Assembly: GCF_023036475.1 (NCBI RefSeq)
Contig: NZ_JAJQKI010000010.1
Span: forward strand, 1 to 64,000
DNA length: 64,000 bases
Origin: Bacillus pinisoli
Lineage (GTDB): Bacteria; Bacillota; Bacilli; Bacillales; SA4
Direction of reading: 5' to 3'
In this document: positions 1 through 9,302 of the stretch, piece after piece
How the letters are laid out: each line of letters starts with the position of its first letter
Position numbering within the stretch: the stretch's first letter is position 1
The notes under the pieces: model-generated
The model's input: only the letters and a program-made list of their open reading frames with translations
Told to the model about the DNA's origin: nothing
Databases searched by the model: none
Made by a program: the position numbers and the translations under genes

Positions 1-33
1 AAATTTCCCACCATACTTTGCCATACAAAAACA

Positions 34-68
34 CCCCAGAGGTTAGATTTTAACTCTAACTTCTGGGG
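34..68 (-). terminator. Intrinsic terminator of the radical SAM gene
   Basis: A 14-bp stem (CCCCAGAAGTTAGA pairing with TCTAACCTCTGGGG, one G-U pair) is followed in the minus direction by TGTTTTTG. It lies about 45 bp after the stop of the minus-strand gene that ends at 114. Confidence 0.75.
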
Positions 69-113
69 GGCAGTACCAGCGCTCCAAGCATTTTCTTCAA
101 TTTAAATCATTAC

Positions 114-1886
114 CTACACGTTTACTTCTTCTAAATATTTAATTGGTGTACTAAATAGTTTCGTTTGCTGATCTTTCGGGTCAAAATAAGCTAGCAGTAG
201 GGAAGGTTTCTCTTTAATTTCACCTAATTGTAGGAAGTGATTGAGATCGAAGCTAATCATTTCTAGTACGGTATGCTTATAAATATCCTTCTCTGAAAGC
301 TGTAATTCTTCAAAAGCTTTTCCTAATAAGGAAGGAGAAGCCAGGATTTTTCGGTATAGCTCTGATCGCTCTTCTTTAATGAGAGTATCATCCCACCAAG
401 GCTTTCTTGGTTTATACTTTTGCCCGCGTAGATAATCTAACTTCATCAGACTATGAATAATCGAACGGTTTTCCTCTGACCAAAAACTTAAGAAGTTCCA
501 TAAGCGTTGAAATAAATCTTCAAGTTGATGACCAATTCGTCCCCAGCCCATCTTATCCCAATATAGTCCAAATTCTTGGAAGAAATCAAAAGGCGTGGCA
601 AAAACCTCAGTTACTAAATACTCCACTGTATAGTCCATACGATGATCATTCCAATATTTTTCTAAAACATCTTCAACTTGCTTTATTTTAGAAATTTCTT
701 CAAATGACAAGACATTATTCTTTAAGATTTCATAAGGGGAGTGGTCCATATACACATATTGATGCTGCTCAGCGCGAATACGAAGTCCGGTACCTCTTAA
801 CATTTTTAAGAATCCAAGCTGAAGTTCCTCTGGTCTTAATTCAAATACATCATTAAAAGTTTTCTTAAACGAATCATAGTCTTCTTCCGGCAAACCAGCG
901 ATTAAGTCCAAATGTTGGTCAATTTTTCCACCATTCTTTACCATTGATACAGTTCGAGTTAACTTTTGAAAGTTCTGTTTTCTCATGACAAGCTCATTTG
1001 TCGCGTCATTTGTAGATTGTACACCAATTTCAAAACGGAAGAGCCCTGTTGGAGCATTCTCATTTAAAAACTCAATAACTTCCGGTCTCATAATATCGGC
1101 TGTAATTTCAAACTGAAAAACAGTGCCTGGAAGATGTTCATCAATTAAAAACTGGAACATCTCCATTGCATAGCTCCTACTAATATTAAAGGTTCGATCC
1201 ACGAATTTAATGGTTTTGGCACCATTCTTCATAAGAAAACGAATATCCTCTTTTACCTTTTCCTTATTGAAATAACGTACTCCCACCTCAATGGAAGATA
1301 AACAAAATTGACAGCTAAATGGACAACCTCTACTTGTTTCAATATAGGTTACACGCTTTGAAAGATGAGGAAGATCCTCTTCAAACCTAAATGGAGAAGG
1401 TGCTTCTTGAAGGTTCAGCTTATTACGCTGTGGATTTACAACAGCCTTTTGATCCTCCGTTCGGTAGGCAAGGCCATGAATATTCGTAAAATCGGTTTCT
1501 CCACTCTTTAACTGGTCCAACAATTGTTTAAACGTTTCCTCCCCTTCACCGATTACAATGTAATCAACGTCTTGTAATCTTTCCATCCAATACATGACAT
1601 CATAGGAAACTTCAGGTCCACCAATCATAATCTTCAACTCAGGCTTAATTTTCTTAAGCATTCCAATGACTTTAATGGTTTCTTCTATGTTCCATATATA
1701 ACAGCTAAACCCAATGACATCAGGTTTATATTTAAAAAGATCTGTCACGATATTTATAGAAGGATCTTTTATTGTATATTCAACCATTTCAACCTGATGC
1801 TCAGGTTCCACGTAAGCACGCAAACATCTGATGGCTAGGTTCGTATGAATATATTTTGCATTCAGTGTTGTTAAAACAATGTTCAT
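114..1886 (-). CDS. B12-binding domain radical SAM protein (DUF4080 type)
   Basis: A 590-residue cobalamin-dependent radical SAM enzyme of unknown substrate. The N-terminal ~140 residues form a B12-binding Rossmann-like domain (opening MNIVLTTLNAKYIH, with IGGPEVSYD further on). The radical SAM core follows, with its [4Fe-4S] ligands in the motif CPFSCQFC at residues 188-195 and downstream GLPEEDYDSF typical of the barrel. A C-terminal helical region matches the DUF4080 extension. I chose the ATG at 1886 because AAAGGAGCTC sits about 9 bases before it; an in-frame ATG 24 codons upstream has no such site. The gene is monocistronic, divergent from the kinase at 2140 and ends in a hairpin terminator. 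The family is clear; the reaction is not. Confidence 0.9.
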   Translation of the reverse strand: MNIVLTTLNAKYIHTNLAIRCLRAYVEPEHQVEMVEYTIKDPSINIVTDLFKYKPDVIGFSCYIWNIEETIKVIGMLKKIKPELKIMIGGPEVSYDVMYWMERLQDVDYIVIGEGEETFKQLLDQLKSGETDFTNIHGLAYRTEDQKAVVNPQRNKLNLQEAPSPFRFEEDLPHLSKRVTYIETSRGCPFSCQFCLSSIEVGVRYFNKEKVKEDIRFLMKNGAKTIKFVDRTFNISRSYAMEMFQFLIDEHLPGTVFQFEITADIMRPEVIEFLNENAPTGLFRFEIGVQSTNDATNELVMRKQNFQKLTRTVSMVKNGGKIDQHLDLIAGLPEEDYDSFKKTFNDVFELRPEELQLGFLKMLRGTGLRIRAEQHQYVYMDHSPYEILKNNVLSFEEISKIKQVEDVLEKYWNDHRMDYTVEYLVTEVFATPFDFFQEFGLYWDKMGWGRIGHQLEDLFQRLWNFLSFWSEENRSIIHSLMKLDYLRGQKYKPRKPWWDDTLIKEERSELYRKILASPSLLGKAFEELQLSEKDIYKHTVLEMISFDLNHFLQLGEIKEKPSLLLAYFDPKDQQTKLFSTPIKYLEEVNV

Positions 1887-2139
1887 TCTATTTATGAGCT
1901 CCTTTTTGCTGTAAGCAATCATTCTTATTACTATCAATATTGCCATTTCAACGATCACTATAGACCTGCAAGATACAAGCTTGTAGAGATGCGATTGGAA
2001 TACTACTAGCTATTTTATCATATTTTGTAATGAAATGATGAAGGATGGTGTCAGGAAAGAACTGGAGAAATAATTTTTTGAAGGATTTGGATAGAATTTG
2101 TAGAAATAAATAGATAAAGCAGTTTGAATCGGAGAGGAA

Positions 2140-4329
2140 GTGTCAAGCTTGTCAGAGAAGCTATCAGTAATAGAGAAACAGACTTCTTTATATGAATTAG
2201 AAAAAGAAAACTTGTTGCTAAACGAAAAGCTGTGTCAATATGAGATGATTTTTGAACAATCACTAGATGCCATTTTTCTACTCGATCAAGAAGGTTATTT
2301 TATTGAAGTGAATGAAGCGGCTTGTCAATTGTTTGAGCTTCCAAGGAATCTGCTAGTTGGAAAAAGTGTAAGCCCCTTTCTCGTTTTAGAGTCTCTTCAT
2401 TCACTTAAGCAGTATCAGCGCCTCCTTAACGAGCATGGTTCCTTTAAAGGTGATATAACAATACGAACAGGTCATGGAAAAGTTAAATATATAGAAGTTT
2501 CAGTACGAAAAAATACATTAAATAAAGTGAATGTATGTATTATGCGAGATGTTACTTCTAAGAAAAATTTGGAAAAACAACGCAATATTAGTAAGCAGCT
2601 GTTTATGGACGTTTATAATCGTGCGGTAGATGGAATTGTTATATTTGATCGAAATGGAAAGTTTATTAATTCTAATCAATCCTTTATGACAAGTTTTGAA
2701 TTAACAAAAGAAGAGTTGGTCGGTTGCTCTATAGATGATTTTGTAGAAGAAGAATTTTTATATAAGCTGGAAAAGTTATGGAGAATTCTAGATGAAAAAG
2801 AAAGAGCACAAGGGGAACTGCCGGTAAAATTAAAGAGTGGTGCAAGGAAAATCTTTGAATTTACAACTACTGCAAATATTTTCGATAATTATTATATGTC
2901 TATTATGCGTGATGTCACAGAGAAGAAATTAATGGAACGAAAACTTCAAAAAAGTGAACTAAGGTTCCGAGAAATCTTTGATACAGCATTAGATGCTATT
3001 GTGATTTGGAATCAGGATGGCAGAGTTCTACGCGCAAATAATTCAGCAAGCAAAACCTTCGAAATGCCACTAGAGCTTCTATCTAATTATAAAATTTTTG
3101 ATTTTGTTGATACAGAAAGTAATGAATTCATAGAGATGAACAAGGAACTTATTGAGACTGGTAAGGTAAGGGCAGAGCTCGACTTCCTCATGGTAAATGG
3201 ACAAGTAAAAAGATTAGAATTTACCTCCAGGCATAAGGTGCTTGATGGGTACAATATGACGATTTTTCGTAATGTTAGTGAGACCAGAATGATGGAGAAG
3301 GAACTACGAGAAAGTGAACATAAGTTTAGAAAACTTTATGATAATGCATTAAACGGTTTTATAATCCTAGACCATGATGGACATATAGTCGATATGAATC
3401 CAGAAGCGAAGAGAATTTTTAATGTAGGTGAAAATTCATCATTTTTGCGAAAGAAATTTCAGGATTTTGCTATCTATAGTGAACTGGATAAGGAACAAAA
3501 ATGGAGAGACCTTTTAAACAATCGTCACATTAATGGGCATTTTGTATTAGGCCATCGAAATATTGAATATACATTAAGTAAAAACATTATCCAAGATCAT
3601 CATTTAGCCATCCTTCATGATGTTACAGAAAGAAAGGCCATGGAAGAAAGACTACGAAAATCAGACACGTTAAATGTTGTTGGTGAACTAGCAGCAGGAA
3701 TCGCTCATGAAATAAGAAATCCAATGACCGCTTTAAAAGGCTTTATACAGCTACTACAAGGTAGCGAGATGCAAGAAGATTACGCTATGTACTTTGAAGT
3801 GATTACAGCTGAACTTATGAGAATCGAAACCATTATTACGGAGTTTTTAATATTAGCAAAGCCACAAGCAGTAAACTACCAGCAAAGAGACTTGATTAAA
3901 ATTGTGAGTGATACGATTGATCTTTTAACACCACAGGCAGCTCTTGAGAATATTCAACTTGAGTTTACATCCCTAAATGAAATTCCTGAAATTTATTGTG
4001 AGCCGAATCAACTTAAGCAGGTTTTTATTAACATTTTAAAAAATGGCATAGAAGTGATGTCTAATGGTGGAGTGATTTCCGTCACAACTTCTCTTGAAGA
4101 GAATCAGATGGTGAAGATTTCTTTTAAAGATCAAGGAACTGGAATCCCTAAGGATAAGTTAAAACGTTTAGGCGAACCGTTTTATACAACGAAGGAACGT
4201 GGTACTGGACTAGGTTTAATGGTTTCTTATAAAATAATAGCTGAACACAATGGGAAAATTGAAGTTGAGAGTGAGGAAGGACAGGGAACTGTATTTCATA
4301 TCTTCTTGCCAATTCACCCAAAGAACTAG
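2140..4329 (+). CDS. kinE: PAS-domain sensor histidine kinase, KinE-like
   Basis: A 729-residue soluble sensor kinase with four consecutive PAS modules (about residues 35-145, 155-265, 275-390 and 395-505) and no membrane segments. The HisKA dimerisation box contains the phosphoacceptor His523 in GIAHEIRNP. The HATPase domain shows the N box NILKN (631-635), the G1 box DQGTGIP (664-670), the F box PFYTT and the G2 box GTGLGL (688-693). Length, domain plan and position directly before ogt and the mtn genes match B. subtilis KinE, which feeds the Spo0A phosphorelay. The start is GTG at 2140 with GGAGAGGA just upstream; TTG at 2149 is an alternative. The kinE name rests on synteny and architecture; the PAS ligands are unknown. 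Confidence 0.82.
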   Translation: MSSLSEKLSVIEKQTSLYELEKENLLLNEKLCQYEMIFEQSLDAIFLLDQEGYFIEVNEAACQLFELPRNLLVGKSVSPFLVLESLHSLKQYQRLLNEHGSFKGDITIRTGHGKVKYIEVSVRKNTLNKVNVCIMRDVTSKKNLEKQRNISKQLFMDVYNRAVDGIVIFDRNGKFINSNQSFMTSFELTKEELVGCSIDDFVEEEFLYKLEKLWRILDEKERAQGELPVKLKSGARKIFEFTTTANIFDNYYMSIMRDVTEKKLMERKLQKSELRFREIFDTALDAIVIWNQDGRVLRANNSASKTFEMPLELLSNYKIFDFVDTESNEFIEMNKELIETGKVRAELDFLMVNGQVKRLEFTSRHKVLDGYNMTIFRNVSETRMMEKELRESEHKFRKLYDNALNGFIILDHDGHIVDMNPEAKRIFNVGENSSFLRKKFQDFAIYSELDKEQKWRDLLNNRHINGHFVLGHRNIEYTLSKNIIQDHHLAILHDVTERKAMEERLRKSDTLNVVGELAAGIAHEIRNPMTALKGFIQLLQGSEMQEDYAMYFEVITAELMRIETIITEFLILAKPQAVNYQQRDLIKIVSDTIDLLTPQAALENIQLEFTSLNEIPEIYCEPNQLKQVFINILKNGIEVMSNGGVISVTTSLEENQMVKISFKDQGTGIPKDKLKRLGEPFYTTKERGTGLGLMVSYKIIAEHNGKIEVESEEGQGTVFHIFLPIHPKN

Positions 4330-4338
4330 GGGTGGCGT

Positions 4339-4830
4339 ATGCTTTTATATAACATGATGAATTCAATTCTAGGTACTATTTATATTGTCTCAAATGATGA
4401 TTTTATCATAAAAGTATTAATTGATGAAGAACAGTGGATTGAATTTCGAGAGAAGATTAAAGAGGAGCTCGTGTATTCAGATACTCAACTGTTGCAAGAG
4501 GCTGTTACTCAGTTAAAAGAATACTTTTCAGGAGATCGAAAGGTATTTGATTTACCTTTATATCAGACAGGAACAGATTTTCAAAGAAAGGTTTGGAAAA
4601 GTCTGCAAAACATACCCTATGGCAATACGCTAAGCTATTTAGATATAGCTGAAAGTGTAAATAGCCCAAAGGCTGTTAGGGCAGTTGGTCAAGCAAACCG
4701 CAGAAATAATTTGCCTATTATTGTACCTTGTCACCGAGTAATTGGTAAAAATAATAGTCTCACAGGTTATGCAGGAAATAAAATAGACTTAAAGGAAAAA
4801 CTTCTTCAATTAGAAGGTGTACGAATATAA
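4339..4830 (+). CDS. ogt: Methylated-DNA--[protein]-cysteine S-methyltransferase
   Basis: A 163-residue suicide DNA repair protein that takes the methyl group from O6-methylguanine (and O4-methylthymine) onto its own cysteine. The active site IVPCHRVIG places the acceptor at Cys131. The helix-turn-helix region with the arginine finger (KAVRAVGQANRRNN) precedes it, and the N-terminal ~75 residues are the variable ribonuclease-like domain. The gene starts 9 bases after the kinase stop, with GGGGTGG as ribosome binding site, so it is probably cotranscribed with kinE. The same pair occurs in B. subtilis. The ATG at 4339 fits the ribosome site best; two in-frame Met codons follow within seven residues. 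Confidence 0.93.
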   Translation: MLLYNMMNSILGTIYIVSNDDFIIKVLIDEEQWIEFREKIKEELVYSDTQLLQEAVTQLKEYFSGDRKVFDLPLYQTGTDFQRKVWKSLQNIPYGNTLSYLDIAESVNSPKAVRAVGQANRRNNLPIIVPCHRVIGKNNSLTGYAGNKIDLKEKLLQLEGVRI

Positions 4831-4841
4831 CGTCATCTCCT

Positions 4842-4876
4842 AGCCCATGCCATCTGAATCTTCAGGGGCTTTTTCT
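4842..4876 (+). terminator. Probable terminator after ogt
   Basis: AGCCC...GGGCT enclosing CTGAA/TTCAG, followed by TTTTTC. It lies just after the ogt stop. Confidence 0.5.
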
Positions 4877-4913
4877 TAGTTAGAGGAAGGGCTTTCATTA
4901 ACGGAGGTGTAAT

Positions 4914-5528
4914 ATGGAGCTAGAAACTGCGTTTCATTTTGTTGATCAATATGGATATATAGCTTTATTTGTGGTTTTGTGGATTGGGATTTTCATCATT
5001 CCTGTGCCAAATGAAATAATTGTTATGTCTACAGGACTCGTTCTCTCAAATGGAATGATGACATTTCTACCCACATTCTTTACCACATACTTCGGTGTGG
5101 TGATGAGTTTGTCTACATTATATGTGCTAGGGAGATTTGGATTTTATCCGTTGCAAAAAAGGTTTTTGCACCGTACCAATTATAAAAAATATGTAGAATG
5201 GTCCTCACGGCTTATTGAGAAATACGGCCCATTTGCATTAGTCATAGGATATTGTTTTCCAGGTGTGCGTCATTTCGTTCCATTTGTCATAGGGAGTAAC
5301 CGGATGAAGTTTCGTACATTTGCTCTATACGCCTATAGTACAGCAGCTGTATGGTCGTCACTATTTTTTATGCTAGGATTCTTCTTTGGTGAACAAATGG
5401 ATCATATAGTAAAAAATATTTTTGTTTATGGATCCATTGTTACTGGGTGTATAGTTGCTGTGGCAACCCTATTTATAATAAAACAAAGTCAACGAAGGAA
5501 GAGATTTAGAATGGGGAAAATTTCATAG
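4914..5528 (+). CDS. DedA family membrane protein
   Basis: A 204-residue integral membrane protein of the DedA/SNARE-associated (VTT) family, whose members move or flip phospholipids and support envelope integrity. It shows the family hallmarks: an amphipathic re-entrant N-terminal region with a proline-rich turn (FIIPVPNEIIV), the arginine-containing segment GYCFPGVRHFVPFV near residue 125, and two long C-terminal hydrophobic helices ending in a basic tail. The start ATG follows GGAGGTGTAAT. It appears to be a single-gene unit between two terminators. Which DedA paralogue it is cannot be told from sequence alone. Confidence 0.88.
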   Translation: MELETAFHFVDQYGYIALFVVLWIGIFIIPVPNEIIVMSTGLVLSNGMMTFLPTFFTTYFGVVMSLSTLYVLGRFGFYPLQKRFLHRTNYKKYVEWSSRLIEKYGPFALVIGYCFPGVRHFVPFVIGSNRMKFRTFALYAYSTAAVWSSLFFMLGFFFGEQMDHIVKNIFVYGSIVTGCIVAVATLFIIKQSQRRKRFRMGKIS

Positions 5529-5566
5529 AAACTCTTTTCACATTGAATTCCTTTTCAGACACAAAG

Positions 5567-5600
5567 AAAAAACGTGTAGAAGTCGATCTACACGTTTTTT
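5567..5600. terminator. Bidirectional terminator between dedA and cheX
   Basis: AAAAACGTGTAGA and TCTACACGTTTTT form a perfect 13-bp stem around AGTCGA, with A and T runs on either side. It serves two converging genes. Confidence 0.85.
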
Positions 5601-5627
5601 TAACATCCATTTGAAGCAAAAGAGTTA

Positions 5628-6083
5628 CTATTGATTTTCTAGCATTAGAATAATATCAAGACTTTCCGATGGACTAACGGAAACGGGTACAAGGATTGCC
5701 TGACTAAATCCTGATAACTTAGCCTCACCGACTAGAATGGTTGGTGGTGTTATATCCATCAATAGTTCGTTTTGAGAAGCATTTGTTGCAAGATTTCCGG
5801 CAATCATATTCCCGAGCTCTCCTGTGAAGGATTCGAGCATTTCACCTTCAAGCTCCATTCCATACATACTTTGACCTATAGAGCTAAAGGTTGTGGGATT
5901 TGCATCAATAACAATTCTACCCTTTACATCCCCAGTCATCCCAATAAGTACAGACATTTTTGACTTAATTACTTTTTCCTTAAAGAGGCTAGGACTACTA
6001 ACAGTTACTGACATGGGAAGGACATTTTTTACAGATTGAATAGTGCCATTTAAGATTTTTGTGATATTCGCGTTTTGTGACAC
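5628..6083 (-). CDS. cheX: CheX-like chemotaxis protein (CheY-P phosphatase family)
   Basis: A 151-residue protein of the CheX/CheC/FliY phosphatase superfamily, which dephosphorylates the response regulator CheY-P. The diagnostic ExxN motif is present in the helix GELGNMIAGN (about residues 89-98); there is one such motif, as in CheX, not two as in CheC. Start is GTG at 6083 behind GAGGTGG. It is a single gene between two terminator-like hairpins and not in a chemotaxis operon, although motA/motB lie 14 kb away. It could act on a CheY-like domain other than the chemotactic one. Confidence 0.8.
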   Translation of the reverse strand: MSQNANITKILNGTIQSVKNVLPMSVTVSSPSLFKEKVIKSKMSVLIGMTGDVKGRIVIDANPTTFSSIGQSMYGMELEGEMLESFTGELGNMIAGNLATNASQNELLMDITPPTILVGEAKLSGFSQAILVPVSVSPSESLDIILMLENQ

Positions 6084-6246
6084 GGTTCCACCTCATTTAA
6101 AATAACGAACTTTTATTTTCATTATCATAACATATTTAGTCCTAGATTGTGCGTATTTTCGAGAAAATAATCGAATATTGTCGAAGGCTTCATCACTGTG
6201 TCCATTTTAAAAAGCAACTAAGGCTCTTTACATCGTAAAATGGAAG

Positions 6247-6283
6247 TCACCCTTGTAGGTTAAATACTTTTCTACAAGGGTGA
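6247..6283 (-). terminator. Hairpin downstream of mtnA
   Basis: TCACCCTTGTAG and CTACAAGGGTGA form a perfect 12-bp stem. The minus-strand tail is only moderately T-rich, so this may be a weak terminator or a 3'-end stabiliser of the mtnKA message. Confidence 0.6.
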
Positions 6284-6300
6284 TCATAGACTATCCGTTT

Positions 6301-7356
6301 TTAAAATAAACTACTAAAAAGTTGTTCAATCTCTACTTTGTAATTTCCTCTTAAAATGCCTTTTTCTGTAATAATTGCGCTTATCAACTCATTAGGAGTA
6401 ACATCAAAGGCTGGATTAAATACTTTTACTCCTTCAGGTGCAACTTGCTGACCAAATATATGCGTAATTTCTTTTGCATCTCTTTCTTCAATTGGTATTA
6501 AATGACCAGCTTCAAGTGTTGGATCAAAAGTTGATAATGGTGCTGCCACATAAAATGGAATTTGAAAGGCTTTTGCAAGAATAGCTAGATTGTAGGTACC
6601 AATCTTGTTAGCTGTATCCCCATTTGCCGTAATACGATCTGCTCCAACAATAATTGCATTAATGCCTTTTGTTGCGATTGTATGAGCTGCCATATTGTCC
6701 GTAATCAATGTAACATCAACATCAGCCTGCATAAGTTCCCATGTCGTTAATCGTGCTCCTTGTAAAACAGGACGAGTTTCTGATGCGAACACTTGCAGCG
6801 TTTTACCAGCATCTTTTGCTAAATAAAAAGGTGCTAGTGCTGTGCCATATCTTGCAGTAGCAATTGACCCTGCATTACAGATGGTTAAGACTTTATCTTG
6901 ATCTTTAAACAGTGATAAAGCATGGGTCCCAATTTGTCGGCAAACTTCTTCATCCTCAGCTTGGATTTGAATGGCTTCATGCGTTAAAATGGTCTTTGCT
7001 TCATTTACGGAAGTGGCACTCTTTACCTTAGAAGAAAGACGATCAAGGGCCCAGGCTAAATTTACAGCTGTTGGACGTGAGCTAGCTAAAAACTCCCGGT
7101 CTTTATTTAATTTTTCGTGAAAACTGGTTAGGTCGTTTTCATCGTAGTTATTAGCTGCTAATGCTAACCCAAAAGCAGCTGTTATTCCTATTGCAGGGGC
7201 GCCACGAACCTTTAAAGTGAAAATCGCATCCCATACATCTTGAATGGTTCTAAGCTCAATATACACTGTTTCAAGTGGAAGCTTTTGTTGATCTAATAAA
7301 AAGATATGATCATTTTTCCATTGAACTGATTGTGGAATGGTGAAATTCTTAGTCAT
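6301..7356 (-). CDS. mtnA: S-methyl-5-thioribose-1-phosphate isomerase
   Basis: Converts 5-methylthioribose-1-phosphate to 5-methylthioribulose-1-phosphate in methionine salvage. The 351-residue protein has the eIF2B-alpha-like fold with the signature [15 protein letters not shown], the catalytic cysteine region [10 protein letters not shown] and the catalytic aspartate in [18 protein letters not shown]. The ATG at 7356 is preferred over GTG at 7368 because AAGGAG lies 11 bases before it and the GTG would abut that site; the resulting N terminus ([13 protein letters not shown]) also matches Bacillus MtnA. The start overlaps the mtnK stop by 8 bases, which implies translational coupling. The operon is controlled by the S-box upstream of mtnK. 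Confidence 0.95.
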   Translation of the reverse strand: MTKNFTIPQSVQWKNDHIFLLDQQKLPLETVYIELRTIQDVWDAIFTLKVRGAPAIGITAAFGLALAANNYDENDLTSFHEKLNKDREFLASSRPTAVNLAWALDRLSSKVKSATSVNEAKTILTHEAIQIQAEDEEVCRQIGTHALSLFKDQDKVLTICNAGSIATARYGTALAPFYLAKDAGKTLQVFASETRPVLQGARLTTWELMQADVDVTLITDNMAAHTIATKGINAIIVGADRITANGDTANKIGTYNLAILAKAFQIPFYVAAPLSTFDPTLEAGHLIPIEERDAKEITHIFGQQVAPEGVKVFNPAFDVTPNELISAIITEKGILRGNYKVEIEQLFSSLF

Positions 7357-8545
7357 GTTGTAATACACTCCTTACACGTTGAAGCAATTCTTCAGTCGTG
7401 CTTATATTTGTTCTATGTTTAAGTAGATATTTACCAAGTTCAATTGCATTATTCTTAGCTACCAAACGTGTAGCTTCATTTTCAATGCCGTCTAAATCAG
7501 CAACGTGGGCCAAACCAATGGTTCTTCTTATTAATTCACAGCCAGCAAAGCCAATAGTGTCCTCAAAAATCTCTTTTAATGTGTAGTCTAAGAATCCAGG
7601 GATCTTTGAGTATTCCTCTGTACTTTCTTCATTCCAAAGTCTTGTAAATTCTGTATTAAATACATGCCAAGTTGTATCTATATGCGTAAACAGTTTATGT
7701 TGATTTTCTTGATTTACTGATAGTGAATTTAGTAGTAAATTTGCAATGAACTGTCCAATATCAAAGCCCATTGGGCCGTAGTATGCAAATTCTGGGTCAA
7801 TTACTTTCGTTTCTAACTCACTTGCAAAAATACTTCCGGTATGCAGGTCACCGTGTAATAGTGCTTCCGCATTTGTTAAGAATTTTTTCTTTAGTTTGGC
7901 AACCTCTAGTTTAACCTCTGCATCGTTCCAAAGGTTATGGACGGCACTGGTTAAACCATCTTCAAAATTGTTTGTATCTTTATCAAAGAAAGGATCTGTG
8001 AAAACTAAATCCTCTGTAATTTTACAAAGTTCAGGATTTATGAACTCTTGTACTTGTTCTTTTTTAACTTTAGGATCTAATGCATAATCCGAGGTATAAA
8101 AAAGAGTCTTAGCTAGGTAAGTACCGATATGCTTTGAGAGCAGCGGGAAATGCTTTCCGTCAATTAAGCCCTTTCTAGAAATCTCTAGATGTGATAAGTC
8201 TTCCATCACCGTTATGGCAAGATTCTCGTCTGTAAAATGTACAACAGGGACAAGTTCAGGTACATATTTAGCTGCTACTCGTAAAGCATTTGCTTCAATT
8301 TGGTTACGCTTCAATGTTAACGGCCAGCTTTCACCCACAACTTTTGCATAAGGCAATGCTTGCTTAATAATAATACTCTTGCCGTTGATCTTGTCTGAGA
8401 CATGGAAAACGAGATTTAAGTTGCCATCACCAATCTCATTACAAGTAAGAACTGCATCTTTAGGAAAAAGCTTTAATTCAAGTGCTAATGTAGTAGCGGT
8501 ACTTTCTGTAAGTGGTTCATATGTGAAACGGTTTGCAACTGTCAT
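7349..8545 (-). CDS. mtnK: S-methyl-5-thioribose kinase
   Basis: ATP-dependent phosphorylation of 5-methylthioribose, the entry step of salvage in Bacillus. The 398-residue protein has a protein-kinase-like (APH) fold: the N-terminal motif [13 protein letters not shown], the catalytic loop [11 protein letters not shown] and the metal-binding segment [16 protein letters not shown]. The ATG at 8545 has AAGGAGG 10 bases upstream; a longer reading frame to 8599 would run into the terminator hairpin of the riboswitch and is rejected. First gene of the mtnK-mtnA operon; its leader carries an S-box riboswitch, so it is expressed when SAM is low. Confidence 0.95.
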   Translation of the reverse strand: MTVANRFTYEPLTESTATTLALELKLFPKDAVLTCNEIGDGNLNLVFHVSDKINGKSIIIKQALPYAKVVGESWPLTLKRNQIEANALRVAAKYVPELVPVVHFTDENLAITVMEDLSHLEISRKGLIDGKHFPLLSKHIGTYLAKTLFYTSDYALDPKVKKEQVQEFINPELCKITEDLVFTDPFFDKDTNNFEDGLTSAVHNLWNDAEVKLEVAKLKKKFLTNAEALLHGDLHTGSIFASELETKVIDPEFAYYGPMGFDIGQFIANLLLNSLSVNQENQHKLFTHIDTTWHVFNTEFTRLWNEESTEEYSKIPGFLDYTLKEIFEDTIGFAGCELIRRTIGLAHVADLDGIENEATRLVAKNNAIELGKYLLKHRTNISTTEELLQRVRSVLQHD

Positions 8546-8585
8546 GTATGAGCAACCTCCTTGGTATTCTATCCAGATAAAATAA

Positions 8586-8613
8586 AAAGCCTCTTTCATA
8601 AAGAAAGAGGCTT
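8586..8613 (-). terminator. Riboswitch terminator before mtnK
   Basis: AAGCCTCTTTC and GAAAGAGGCTT form an 11-bp stem followed on the minus strand by TTTTATTTTA. It lies between the S-box aptamer and the mtnK ribosome site and is the expression platform. Confidence 0.85.
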
Positions 8614-8629
8614 GAAGTCATTGCTTCGC

Positions 8630-8812
8630 ACCTCTTATCTACCAGAATAAATAAAACTTCTGTTGGATGTAGCACCGTGCCTTACGAAGAATAACTTCTT
8701 GGTTATCTAATTGGCGCATATTAATATGTTCGCGCCCCATTTCGCAATGGTATTACGGTCGGTTGCTGCAGCTTCATCGGGCCATTTCCCTCAGCCAACT
8801 CTTGATAAGAGA
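8630..8812 (-). ncRNA. S-box (SAM-I) riboswitch controlling mtnKA
   Basis: The minus-strand leader shows the S-box pattern: CTTATCAAGAG at the 5' side of P1, then GAGGGAAATGGCCCGATGAAG, GCAACC, a P3/P4 region with GGCACGGTGCTA, and GATAAGAGG closing P1. SAM binding would favour the terminator at 8586-8613 and stop mtnKA expression. The aptamer is longer than usual (about 180 bases), mainly through the P3 arm around 8700-8760. Confidence 0.92.
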
Positions 8813-8851
8813 GTATTAATTTATTAAATTGTCTGATATTACTCGCAGTTC

Positions 8852-8881
8852 ATAATATCAAGCTTCTACATAATCTGTCAA
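8852..8881 (-). promoter_or_regulatory. SigA-type promoter of the mtnKA leader
   Basis: On the minus strand TTGACA (8876-8881) and TATTAT (8852-8857) are 18 bases apart, placing the transcription start about 30 bases before the S-box aptamer. Confidence 0.75.
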
Positions 8882-8950
8882 TATATAATTTTTGAGTCTA
8901 AGGTTTATTGATTTAATCCTGATTAACGAGTGTAACTCTAAGAGAATGTA

Positions 8951-9101
8951 TATTTTTTTCTTAAAGGTTGTTGCTTTCGTGTTTAGTGTCATCTACATTT
9001 TATCTAGACAGAGCTCTTCGATTAGTACGCATTTAGCGTTAAAAGTGAGCTTTACTACAGATAAAGGGGTTAAAAAGCAACAAAGTTTTAGAACATAGTC
9101 T
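8951..9101. repeat. MITE-like palindromic repeat, copy A
   Basis: The left end TTCTTAAAGGTTGTTGCTT and the right end AAGCAACAAAGTTTTAGAA are imperfect inverted repeats matching the consensus ends of the dispersed family in this window (see 51959, 50232, 59312). The interior has GTCATC...ATCTAGACAG, also seen in the copy at 25977. No coding potential. Confidence 0.7.
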
Positions 9102-9164
9102 TAAATATAGCAATTTACACGTCTAAAAATGGTAATACAGTCAACGTCATGATTCATTCCGAAC

Positions 9165-9277
9165 GGAATTGCACAGTAATTCACGATAATCGCACACAAG
9201 TTCGAAAGAATTGCACACAACAAGCGGCGAATTGCACACTAGTCGTAAATAATTGCACAAACCAAACGAATTGTAAA
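9165..9277. repeat. 21-bp periodic AATTGCACA array
   Basis: AATTGCAC or close variants begin at 9167, 9188, 9209, 9230 and 9251, exactly 21 bp apart, and a decayed sixth copy (AATTGTAA) begins at 9269. Only the 9-10 bp core is conserved; the DNA between is not. The period is two helical turns, so all cores face the same side of the helix. It lies downstream of mtnU. An open frame across it would read Asn-Cys-Thr every seven residues but has no ribosome site. Confidence 0.75.
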
Positions 9278-9302
9278 TTTATCCGACTTAACGAAATGCT
9301 GC

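Noticed and set aside
5772..5963. Antisense open frame inside cheX
   Set aside because: Shadow of the cheX coding strand; no ribosome site and no family resemblance.
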